Source: Chloroflexota bacterium (GTDB lineage: Bacteria; Chloroflexota; Anaerolineae; Promineifilales; Promineifilaceae). Taken from it: a stretch of DNA of 64,000 nucleotides. A model generated the notes under the pieces. That model ran no database searches and was not told where the DNA came from. It saw only the letters and a list, made by a program, of their open reading frames with translations. The stretch lies in contig JAKEFB010000138.1 in assembly GCA_022616275.1 (NCBI GenBank), positions 1 to 64,000 on the forward strand. The letters are read 5' to 3'. This document shows positions 27,229 to 34,536 of the stretch, in pieces. A program made the position numbers and the translations under genes. Within the stretch, counting starts at the first letter, position 1; every line of letters starts with the position of its first letter.

Positions 27229-27687
27229 TTACTCGCGCCGCCAGCCCAGGCCGGCAGCGGCGTCAAGGTCGTTGGCGTCAATCTGGATACGGTAATGCTG
27301 GCTGGTGGGGCAGTCGCAGGCTTCGCAAACGGCCAGGCTCACCTCTTCCGATTGTAAAACCTCGACGCCGGCCTGCTCCAGGGCATCTATGGCCGATTGC
27401 AACGTTGGGTAGGTGGGATCGGCGCATTGCTGGCCGGCGGCACGCACAATCCAGAACAGGCTGCCCGCCGGATAGGCCGTGGGCTGGACAGCTTCCGGCT
27501 GGGGTGGAGGGTATTCTCCAGGCAGTGGGGCCGTGGGGGTAGGCAAAGCTGGGTAGCCTTGGACAGTTGGAGTTGATCCGGCCGGCCCTGGCGTCGTGAC
27601 CTCCGGTGTTTCCTCGCCATCGCCGCCATTGCAGGCGACCAATAGACCGATCAGGCTCAGGCTCAACAATAAAAGCAGTCGTTTCAT
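27229..27687 (-). CDS. Small lipoprotein
   Basis: A 152-residue lipoprotein. The signal MKRLLLLLSLSLIGLLVAC gives Cys19. A Pro/Thr-rich linker (~25-80) leads to a ~70-residue C-terminal domain, RAAGQQCADPTYPTLQSAI onward, with four Cys (QQC and CEACDC) that could pair outside the membrane. Function unknown. It lies directly upstream of aroC on the same strand. Confidence 0.7.
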   Translation of the reverse strand: MKRLLLLLSLSLIGLLVACNGGDGEETPEVTTPGPAGSTPTVQGYPALPTPTAPLPGEYPPPQPEAVQPTAYPAGSLFWIVRAAGQQCADPTYPTLQSAIDALEQAGVEVLQSEEVSLAVCEACDCPTSQHYRIQIDANDLDAAAGLGWRRE

Positions 27688-27863
27688 CAGATTCTCCTCC
27701 AGGAGTCACAGGTTGCGAGTTATGGACTTCCGCGAGGGGATTTTACGAAGCCGCCTGGTTTTGTCAATTGAACGTGGTAGAATGCAGCCAACCGGCCGCA
27801 ACCGTTGGCCGGGAATTGTTGTGGTTTGTACCACAATAACCCATAAGACCGGATTGCCGTACC

Positions 27864-28574
27864 ATGCAACTTTGCCAATCCAAACGGGCCGCCACCATTC
27901 TTATTCTTCTGGGGCTGACGTCGCTGGCCTGCGTCTTTTCCGGGGGCGGCAATAGTACGCCTACACCGGAGGTGGCCCCTAGCAACCTGCTGATCTACGT
28001 TCTGCCCGTTTATGCTATCACCCTGGAACCCGGCCAGACAGTGCCTGGCACCGGACTCCATTACGTAGACAAACAGGGGGACGTGTTCAACGTCACGATT
28101 GACGGCGTACTGGCGCCTAAGCGATTTGGGGATTCGTTCGCCTGGCAAGGAGTCATTGCCCCCGGTGTGATAGCCGAGTATGACCTGCGCCTATCCCCCA
28201 CCTTTATCGGCAACAGCCTGGTGGCGGCCGGGCGGGTAGAGATTTCTGTTCTTAACCCTATCCCGGTGGAGGCCAGCAACGTGGGCGTTTCGGCCGACGC
28301 CCGCTATTTTGGCAACATTGAAATTGTTTACAACGTGGCCAAAGGGCAGCAAATGCAGGGCACAACGCTCGTTTATGAGGGTCAGACCGACCAGGGCGCC
28401 CAATTTACCGGCATCAGCGGCTATCCTTACCGGGCTGTCGGTGATTCGCTGGTATGGGAGGGACGGCTGCGCGGCAACGTCACCGTGCGCTATAACCTGC
28501 GCGTGCTTGGCCTCGACAGTGAAGCCGTCCGCCTGGCGGGCACGGCCGAGTTGTGGGTAGAACCTGCCCAGTAG
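27864..28574 (+). CDS. Lipoprotein with an internally duplicated domain
   Basis: A 236-residue lipoprotein with signal ending LTSLAC (Cys23). Two homologous ~85-residue units follow: in the first, QTVPGTGLHYVDKQGD ... GDSFAWQGVIAPGVIAEYDL; in the second, QQMQGTTLVYEGQTDQG ... GDSLVWEGRLRGNVTVRYNL. These look like paired beta-sandwich units. I do not recognise a named family. The gene is followed 33 bp later by the glycosidase gene on the same strand, which may point to a carbohydrate-related role, but that is only contextual. Confidence 0.65.
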   Translation: MQLCQSKRAATILILLGLTSLACVFSGGGNSTPTPEVAPSNLLIYVLPVYAITLEPGQTVPGTGLHYVDKQGDVFNVTIDGVLAPKRFGDSFAWQGVIAPGVIAEYDLRLSPTFIGNSLVAAGRVEISVLNPIPVEASNVGVSADARYFGNIEIVYNVAKGQQMQGTTLVYEGQTDQGAQFTGISGYPYRAVGDSLVWEGRLRGNVTVRYNLRVLGLDSEAVRLAGTAELWVEPAQ

Positions 28575-28607
28575 CGGCCGGCGCGCCCGGCGTTGAGGAG
28601 TTTGCAG

Positions 28608-30128
28608 ATGGGCCATCCCACTTACCGCCACCCCCTTGATCCCTACGTCAGGAAAAATCCATTCCGCGGCCGGCTGCCCAGGCCGCAGTCTATCCTCACT
28701 TTTGCCGAGGCCCGTCCCCGGCTGCCGGTTCCTGTCCTGCCGGACCGGCCGGCGCTGGAGGAAATGTACTGGCGGGCCTGGGAAATGGCCTGGACACGGC
28801 TACGCCGTCCCAGGCCGGGCAGCGGCTTTGTCTCCAGCTACGTGGACATGGCTATCGGCGACTGCGTCAACACCTGGGACAGCGCCTTTGTCGCCCAGTT
28901 TGGGCTGTACGGCCGGCGGGTATTCAACTTTACGGGCACGTTGGACAACTTTTACGCCCGGCAGCACGACGATGGCTTTATCTGCCGGGAGGTGAACGCC
29001 GAGCAGGGCAGCGATTTCTTTTACCCCTTTGACCCTAACGGCGCCGGGCCGAACATCCTGTCCTGGGCCGAATGGCGTTACTACCGCCTGACCGGCGACG
29101 ATAGCCGGCTGGCCGAGGTTTTCTGGCCGCTGATGGGCCTGCACTACTGGTTCCGAGCCCATCGCACCTGGCCGGGCGGCCTGTATTGGGCCACCGGGCT
29201 GAGCAGCGCCATGGATAACCAGCCTCGCATCCCAGAAGAGGCCGGCAACGGACTACTCCACCATTGCCATTGGACCTGGGTGGACGCTAACATGCAGGCT
29301 GCCCTGAATGGCCTGGCGCTGTCGCAAATGGCCGCCCACCTGGGAGAGCTGGCGCTGGCCGAGGAATTGAACGCCGAGCGGCTACACCTGGCGCGAGAAG
29401 TAAACGCCCGGTTGTGGAACGAGGCGGCCGGTTTTTACCAGGATGTGGACGCCGCCGGCCGGTTCAGCCTGGCCAAGAGCATCGGCGCCTATTGGGCTTT
29501 GCTGGACAGGGACATGGTTCCCCAGGAGCGGTTGGCCCTCTTCTTGCGCCACCTGCGGGAGCCGGCCGCCTTCAAACGGCCGCACCGCGCCCCCAGCCTC
29601 TCGGCCGACAGCCCCGGCTACGACGGTGAAACCGGGAACTGCTGGCAAGGCGCGGTCTGGCCACCGACCAATTTTATGCTCCTGAAAGGGCTGCGAGCCG
29701 TGGGCCAGCACGCCCTGGCCCACGAAATTGCCGCCAACCACCTGGAGAATATTTGCTCAGTTTTCCAGCACACCGACACTTTGTGGGAAAATTACGCTCC
29801 GGAAGCAGCCCGGCCGGGCGAGCCGGCCAGACCCGGCCCGGTGCGCTGCACCGGTCTGCCGGCTATTGCCGTTTTGCTGGAGGACGTCATTGGCCTGAGC
29901 GTGGACTGGCCGCTGCGCCGCGTAGTCTGGGATCGCCGACTGGAGACGGCCGGCCCCTATGGCGTGCGCAACTATCCGCTTGGCCCGGACGGCGCCCTGG
30001 ACCTGGTGGGCGACAACCAGGCGGTGACGGTGACCAGTAACGTGCCCTTTAACCTGACCATTCAAAACTCAGAAACCAGCCTACAAATGGCCGTGCCGGC
30101 CGGAACCACGACCATTCAACTACGTTAG
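28608..30128 (+). CDS. MGH1/trehalase-like glycoside hydrolase
   Basis: A 506-residue (alpha/alpha)6-barrel glycosidase of the GH37/GH63/MGH1-like group. Supporting segments are NTWDSAFVAQFGLYGRR (the WD motif), GLSSAMDNQPR, the helix repeat DANMQAALNGLALSQMAAHLG, and GNCWQGAVWPPTNFMLLKGL. Relatives cleave mannosylglycerate, glucosylglycerate or trehalose-type sugars, often compatible solutes. No signal peptide is present, so it is probably cytoplasmic. Start ATG 28608 has GAGGAG at 28595-28600. Confidence 0.8.
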   Translation: MGHPTYRHPLDPYVRKNPFRGRLPRPQSILTFAEARPRLPVPVLPDRPALEEMYWRAWEMAWTRLRRPRPGSGFVSSYVDMAIGDCVNTWDSAFVAQFGLYGRRVFNFTGTLDNFYARQHDDGFICREVNAEQGSDFFYPFDPNGAGPNILSWAEWRYYRLTGDDSRLAEVFWPLMGLHYWFRAHRTWPGGLYWATGLSSAMDNQPRIPEEAGNGLLHHCHWTWVDANMQAALNGLALSQMAAHLGELALAEELNAERLHLAREVNARLWNEAAGFYQDVDAAGRFSLAKSIGAYWALLDRDMVPQERLALFLRHLREPAAFKRPHRAPSLSADSPGYDGETGNCWQGAVWPPTNFMLLKGLRAVGQHALAHEIAANHLENICSVFQHTDTLWENYAPEAARPGEPARPGPVRCTGLPAIAVLLEDVIGLSVDWPLRRVVWDRRLETAGPYGVRNYPLGPDGALDLVGDNQAVTVTSNVPFNLTIQNSETSLQMAVPAGTTTIQLR

Positions 30129-30195
30129 AGTCTGCGAGTTTACGAGTCTGCAAGTTACTTGCATACTCGCATACTTGCATACTCGCATACTTGCT
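30129..30195. repeat. CATACTCG/CATACTTG tandem repeat
   Basis: Iterated 8-bp words CATACTTG and CATACTCG, preceded by GAGTTTACGAGTCTGCAAGT, whose words are partly complementary. It fills the gap between the glycosidase and the EEP gene and would form a stem-loop. Confidence 0.6.
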
Positions 30196-30197
30196 CC

Positions 30198-30965
30198 ATG
30201 CCCGACATCACCGTTGCCTCGTTAAATTTGCGGAACCGCCAGGACCGCTGGCTCAAGCGGCGGGAGTTGATTGTTTCCCAACTGATTGACGCCGCCCCGG
30301 ACCTCGTCAGCTTACAAGAAATTTACCGGCCGATTGGCCAGGGCCGTTGGCTGCGCAACCAGATCAACAATCGCCTGACCGGCTCGTCGGACCGGCCGTA
30401 CCGGCTGATCCAGCAGCGCCGCCAACACCTGAGCCAGGGCTATTTTGAGGGGATTGGCATTTTGAGTAAACTACCGGTCCTGTCCCACGACGCCGTTTCG
30501 CTGGGCTACCAGGGCCGGATCGCCTTACGGGCCAACGTCGAATTGCCGTCGCGCGAGACCCTGGACTTCGTGGCCACTCATTTCCACCACGTAGCCCACG
30601 ACCGGGAAGCGCGCTTAGAACAGGCTATGCGCCTGGTTGGCTGGCTGAATAACGTCAGCCGGGTGCCGCTGCAGGTGATTGCCGGCGATTTTAACGAGGT
30701 GCCCACCGGGCCAGCTATCCAGTACCTGAAACAACTATACCGTTCGGCTTTTGAGGAGGCGCGGGGCTACGAGCTTATCGCTACCTTTCCCACGGCTCTG
30801 GTCTCCCGGCCGGACGATTGGACCGGCTGCCTGGACTATCTCTTTCTCTCACCGGCCGTGGGCCAGGTGCTGGAAGCGCGCCTCTTCTGCCACCGGCCGG
30901 CGGCCGGCGACCCAACGCTCTATCCGTCAGACCACGTCGGGTTGCTGGTCCGGCTGGAGGTGTGA
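30198..30965 (+). CDS. Endonuclease/exonuclease/phosphatase family protein
   Basis: A 255-residue metal-dependent phosphoesterase with the DNase I/EEP fold. Motifs: ITVASLNLRNRQDRW (Asn), DLVSLQEIYRPIGQ (catalytic Glu), FVATHFHHV, GDFNEVPTGP (Asp and Asn), and SDHVGLLVRL (catalytic Asp-His). No signal peptide. Substrate may be DNA, a phosphoinositide-like lipid or another phosphodiester. I start at ATG 30198 because the longer frame would encode the preceding tandem repeat. Confidence 0.87.
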   Translation: MPDITVASLNLRNRQDRWLKRRELIVSQLIDAAPDLVSLQEIYRPIGQGRWLRNQINNRLTGSSDRPYRLIQQRRQHLSQGYFEGIGILSKLPVLSHDAVSLGYQGRIALRANVELPSRETLDFVATHFHHVAHDREARLEQAMRLVGWLNNVSRVPLQVIAGDFNEVPTGPAIQYLKQLYRSAFEEARGYELIATFPTALVSRPDDWTGCLDYLFLSPAVGQVLEARLFCHRPAAGDPTLYPSDHVGLLVRLEV

Positions 30966-31022
30966 GAGTTAGAGATAGAGATAGAGTTAGAGTAGAAAGA
31001 ATTACCCAATTACTCAATTACT
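30966..31022. repeat. GAGTTAGAGATAGAG / AATTACCC stutter
   Basis: Two stutters in one gap: GAGTTAGAGATAGAG words, then AATTACCCAATTACTCAATT words. It resembles 15554-15602 and 32340-32392. Confidence 0.55.
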
Positions 31023-31031
31023 GAATGATCG

Positions 31032-32321
31032 ATGAGTTACGTTACCGGACTCCGCTGCGTCATTTGTGGCGCGCGCTACCGACCGGACCAGGTCCGCTAC
31101 GTCTGTCCGCGCCACGGCAACGAGGGCGTCCTGGACGTGGAATACGACTACCCGGCTATCAGTCGGGCGCTGGGGCTGGCGGCCGGACAGCCGGCCACTC
31201 TGGCGCGGAATTCCTTTGGCCGGGGCATGTTTGCCTACCGGCCGCTGCTGCCGGTGGACGAGAGTACGCCGGAACCGCTGCTGCTGGTGGGTGGCACGCC
31301 GCTTTACGAGGCGCCCCGGCTGGCGGCCGCGGCCGGCGTCCAGCAGGTCTGGGTTAAGGACGACGGCCGCAACCCCACCGCTTCCCTCAAGGACCGGGCC
31401 AGCGCCCTGGCCGTCATGAAGGCCCGCGAGGCCGGCGCCGCGGTCATTACTACAGCCAGCACCGGCAACGCCGCCGCCGCCCTGGCCGGGCTGGCCGCCA
31501 GCACCGGGCAGGCTACCGTCATTTTTGTCCCGGCCGCCGCGCCCCCCGCCAAAATCGCCCAGTTGCTGGTCTATGGCGCAACCGTTTTGCTGGTCGAAGG
31601 GACCTACGACGACGCCTTCGACCTCTGCCTGGAAGCCAGCACCGCTTTTGGCTGGTACTGCCGCAACACCGCCTACAACCCCTACATGGCCGAGGGCAAG
31701 AAGACGGTCGTCTTTGAACTATATGATCAGTTGCGCCTGAAACCTCCGGGAGGTTCAAACCTCCCGGAGGTTGCGCTCACCCACCTCTTCGTCTCCGTCG
31801 GTGATGGCTGCATTCTTGGCGGTGTGTATAAAGGGTTGCGTGACCTGGTTGGGTTGGGTCTGCTGGCCGAAATGCCGCACCTGATGGGTGTGCAGGCGGC
31901 CGGGTCGGCTTACCTGTATGATGCCTGGCGCAACGGCGAGGACGTGCTGGCCAAGCCGCCCATCCAGGCCCACACCGTGGCCGATAGCATCAGCGCCGGA
32001 CTGCCCCGCGACCGGGTCAAGGCGATGGCCGCCATCCGGGAGACAGGCGGGGCCTTTGTCCGGGTGACCGACGAGGAAATCCTGGCTGCCATTCCCGCCC
32101 TGGCCAGGGGCTGTGGCGTCTTTGCCGAGCCGGCCGGGGCGGCGGCCTACGCCGGCCTGTTGCAAGCGGTTGCCCAGGGTCAGGTAGGGCCGGAAGCCCG
32201 CGTGGCCCTGCTGGTGACCGGCAACGGCCTGAAGGATGTGGCCGCCGCTCGCCAGGCCGCCAGGCAGGCCATGACGATCCGGCCAACGCTGGCGGCCGTA
32301 AAAGCGGCTATTGGTGCTTAA
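31032..32321 (+). CDS. Threonine synthase-like PLP enzyme
   Basis: A 429-residue fold-type II PLP enzyme. An N-terminal Cys-rich knuckle (CVICGARY ... YVCPRHG) precedes the catalytic domain. PLP lysine is in NPTASLKDRASALAV, the phosphate loop in TASTGNAAAALAG, and VSVGDGCILGGVYKG follows in the C-terminal half. Threonine synthase is the nearest functional match. Oddly, a pair of intergenic-type palindromes (31741-31772) is inserted in frame, adding about ten residues (KPPGGSNLPEV) between the helix FELYDQLRL and strand THLFVSVGDG, a surface-loop position. The rest of the enzyme looks intact. Confidence 0.82.
   Translation: MSYVTGLRCVICGARYRPDQVRYVCPRHGNEGVLDVEYDYPAISRALGLAAGQPATLARNSFGRGMFAYRPLLPVDESTPEPLLLVGGTPLYEAPRLAAAAGVQQVWVKDDGRNPTASLKDRASALAVMKAREAGAAVITTASTGNAAAALAGLAASTGQATVIFVPAAAPPAKIAQLLVYGATVLLVEGTYDDAFDLCLEASTAFGWYCRNTAYNPYMAEGKKTVVFELYDQLRLKPPGGSNLPEVALTHLFVSVGDGCILGGVYKGLRDLVGLGLLAEMPHLMGVQAAGSAYLYDAWRNGEDVLAKPPIQAHTVADSISAGLPRDRVKAMAAIRETGGAFVRVTDEEILAAIPALARGCGVFAEPAGAAAYAGLLQAVAQGQVGPEARVALLVTGNGLKDVAAARQAARQAMTIRPTLAAVKAAIGA
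31741..31772. repeat. AACCTCC palindrome pair inside a coding region
   Basis: Two 15-bp palindromes (31741-31755 and 31758-31772), reverse complements of each other, separated by CA. The same units occur between genes at 47538-47603 and, with changes, at 58030-58085. Here they lie in frame inside the threonine-synthase-like gene. Confidence 0.85.
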
Positions 32322-32339
32322 AACCTGCCCGTCGAAGAA

Positions 32340-32392
32340 TGGGGTAATTAGGTATTTAAGTAATTATCCAATTACCCAATTACTTAATTACG
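32340..32392. repeat. GGTAATTAGGTATTT stutter inverted repeat
   Basis: GGTAATTAGG words followed by complementary CCAATTACCCAATTAC words, between the threonine-synthase-like and GT2 genes. Confidence 0.65.
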
Positions 32393-32432
32393 CTGTTTGT
32401 GGCGGGCGACATGTTAGAGATTGATATCTGGT

Positions 32433-33395
32433 ATGAAGCCTACTATTTCTGTTATCGTGCCTGTTTACAACGAAGAACCAGTTTTGCCGGAGCTGTACCG
32501 GCGCATGTGCCAGGTGATGGACGGGCTGGGCGAGCCGTGGGAGTTGGTCCTGGTCAACGACGGTAGCCGGGATGACTCGGCCGGGGTGATTGGCCAGTTG
32601 CACGCCCAGGACGCGCGGGTCAAGGGGGTCAGTTTCTCGCGCAATTTTGGCTTCCAGGAGGCAGTGACGGCCGGGCTGAATTACGCCGGTGGGGAGGCCG
32701 TGATCCTGGCCGACGCCGACCTGCAAGACCCGCCGGAGGTCATTCCCCAGATGGTGGCCAGGTGGCGCGAAGGGTACGACGTCGTTTACGGCGTGCGGGC
32801 CAGCCGCGTTGGAGAAACGTGGTTCAAGCGCTTTACGGCCAAGGCTTTCTACCGCATCATTCACCGCATCACCAGCGTCAAAATTCCCCTGGACACCGGC
32901 GATTTCCGGCTGATGGACCGGCGGGTGGTCAGGGCCATCTTGCGCATGCCGGAGCGCAACCGTTTCTTGCGGGGCATGGTCCCCTGGGTCGGCTTCCGGC
33001 AGGTGGGGGTGCCCTACGAGCGCCAGGCCCGCTTTGCCGGAGAATCAAAGTTCAAGAGCGTCAGGCAAATGCTGCCCTTTGCCGTTGACGCCATTACCAG
33101 CTTTTCGTACTTCCCGCTGCAACTGGCGACCTACCTGGGCTTCTCCATTGCCGCCGTCAGCCTGGTCGGTATCCTGGTCGTCATCGGCCTGCGCCTGTTC
33201 GCCCCGCACGAGCTATCCGGCCAGGCGACGACGCTGGTGGCCGTGCTGTTCCTGGGCGGGGTGCAGTTAATTTCGCTGGGTATCATCGGCGAATACCTCG
33301 GCCGCATTTACGACGAAGTCAAGGGCCGGCCGTTGTACCTGGTGGATAAGACCTGGGGGTTTGAGGAGGAACGGCCGGCAGGGGCAACAGACTGA
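32433..33395 (+). CDS. GT2 family glycosyltransferase (DPM1/GtrB-like)
   Basis: A 320-residue membrane-attached enzyme that transfers a nucleotide sugar to a polyprenyl phosphate. GT-A signatures: [45 protein letters not shown] (the DxD region), [11 protein letters not shown], and RFAGESKFK. Two C-terminal membrane helices (from ~225 and ~260) match the DPM1/GtrB type. It could supply the GT39-like enzyme at 24597-26051, an inference from family roles. The start is ATG 32433; no clear ribosome site. Its stop lies within the first copy of a 93-bp tandem duplication. Confidence 0.88.
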   Translation: MKPTISVIVPVYNEEPVLPELYRRMCQVMDGLGEPWELVLVNDGSRDDSAGVIGQLHAQDARVKGVSFSRNFGFQEAVTAGLNYAGGEAVILADADLQDPPEVIPQMVARWREGYDVVYGVRASRVGETWFKRFTAKAFYRIIHRITSVKIPLDTGDFRLMDRRVVRAILRMPERNRFLRGMVPWVGFRQVGVPYERQARFAGESKFKSVRQMLPFAVDAITSFSYFPLQLATYLGFSIAAVSLVGILVVIGLRLFAPHELSGQATTLVAVLFLGGVQLISLGIIGEYLGRIYDEVKGRPLYLVDKTWGFEEERPAGATD

Positions 33396-33563
33396 GAAAC
33401 GGATGATAGACGACGGAAGTGGAGGGCATGTGTTGAGGGTTATGTGAGGTGGCAAGGTGAGCAAGGTGAGGCAGGGGCAACAGACTGAGAAACGGATGAT
33501 AGACGACGGAAGTGGAGGGCATGTGTTGAGGGTTATGTGAGGTGGCAAGGTGAGCAAGGTGAG
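33377..33563. repeat. 93-bp direct tandem duplication
   Basis: Two apparently identical 93-bp copies (33377-33469 and 33470-33562, plus one base). Copy 1 contains the last codons and stop of the GT2 gene. Sequence identity suggests recent duplication. The GGTGAGCAAGGTGAGCAAGG end of each copy is itself a short stutter. Confidence 0.9.
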
Positions 33564-33792
33564 CAAGGAGATCATTATTAGTATATAGGTATATATCTCT
33601 ATTCAGGTAGGGTCGCCGGCAACGGGTAGCGGCCGGATACCGCCAGATATGGTGGAAATCACGGAAAATCCAGACATAAATGGCTAGATATAGAGATAGC
33701 CACATTGGGCACCGTAAGAGCCAATACATTCGGCGGGCAGTGCGGCCGGTGGCCATTTGTGTTGGGCTGGCGGCTATGAATCGGATACGGGG
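33396..33792. other. Gap between the GT2 gene and the restriction locus
   Basis: A 397-bp gap between convergent genes. The first part is the 93-bp tandem duplication. From about 33571 there is a short AT-rich stretch (TATATAGGTATATATCTC) and otherwise unremarkable sequence. I see no gene; the open frame on the minus strand here is simply the duplication translated twice. Confidence 0.6.
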
Positions 33793-34536
33793 CTAGTATT
33801 CCCAATCTTCATGCGCCAGCGGCGCTTGATTCAATATATCCCGATGCAGAGGCCACTGGGGCAAAAAGCGATCCATATGGGCGCGGAAGGCGTCGTTATG
33901 GCGACGCTCCAGTAGATGTACCATTTCATGCACCAGAATATACTCCAGGCATTCCACCGGCTTCTTGGCCAATTCCAGATTCAGCAAGATGCGCCGCCTG
34001 GCGATGTGGCAGCTTCCCCACTTCGTCTTCATCCTCTTCACACCCCATTCGGCTACCTGTTCGCCGATGATCGGTTCCCATTTGGCAAGTAAGGCCGGGA
34101 CACGCTTTTTAATTTTGGCCCGATACCACTCATTCAGTGCCAGTTCCCGATTGGCGCGAGTGGTGTCGGGGTTGACGTAGAGGATGAGGCGGGCGTTGTT
34201 TTTGATGACGACTTCATGCTTACCGGCGCGTTCCACCACATCCAGCAAATAACGCCGTCCCCAAACATAGTGACTTTCCCCCGTCACCATTTCCCGCTGC
34301 GACTGGCGCGGCTGCGCCTCGAAGGCTGCCTGCTGCTTTTTAATCCAGCCGAGCTTGTTGATAACCGCCAGGCGCACGTTGTCGTCGGTGACGTGCAGCG
34401 GCACGGCCACGCGTACCCGCCCGTCTGGTGGATACACCGCCAGATGCACGTTCTTGATCGCCTTTCGCACCACCTGCACCTCGATGCCGTTGACGGTCAG
34501 GATGGCACTGGGCGGCTTGTGATTACTGGTACTCAT
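33793..34536 (-). CDS. YgjP/SprT-like zinc metalloprotease
   Basis: A 247-residue DUF45-type protein. The zinc site HEMVHLLERRHN gives HExxH plus a downstream His; KTKWGSCHIARRRILLN is the usual preceding block. Homologues are often the last gene of type I restriction operons, where the role is not established. The start ATG 34536 overlaps the end of hsdR by 14 bp, so it belongs to that operon. The third metal ligand is probably the His in ERRHNDAF. Confidence 0.87.
   Translation of the reverse strand: MSTSNHKPPSAILTVNGIEVQVVRKAIKNVHLAVYPPDGRVRVAVPLHVTDDNVRLAVINKLGWIKKQQAAFEAQPRQSQREMVTGESHYVWGRRYLLDVVERAGKHEVVIKNNARLILYVNPDTTRANRELALNEWYRAKIKKRVPALLAKWEPIIGEQVAEWGVKRMKTKWGSCHIARRRILLNLELAKKPVECLEYILVHEMVHLLERRHNDAFRAHMDRFLPQWPLHRDILNQAPLAHEDWEY

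Noticed and set aside
33267-33575. Minus-strand 102-residue frame with a 31-residue repeat
   Set aside because: It is just the 93-bp duplication (a multiple of three) translated; no ribosome site.
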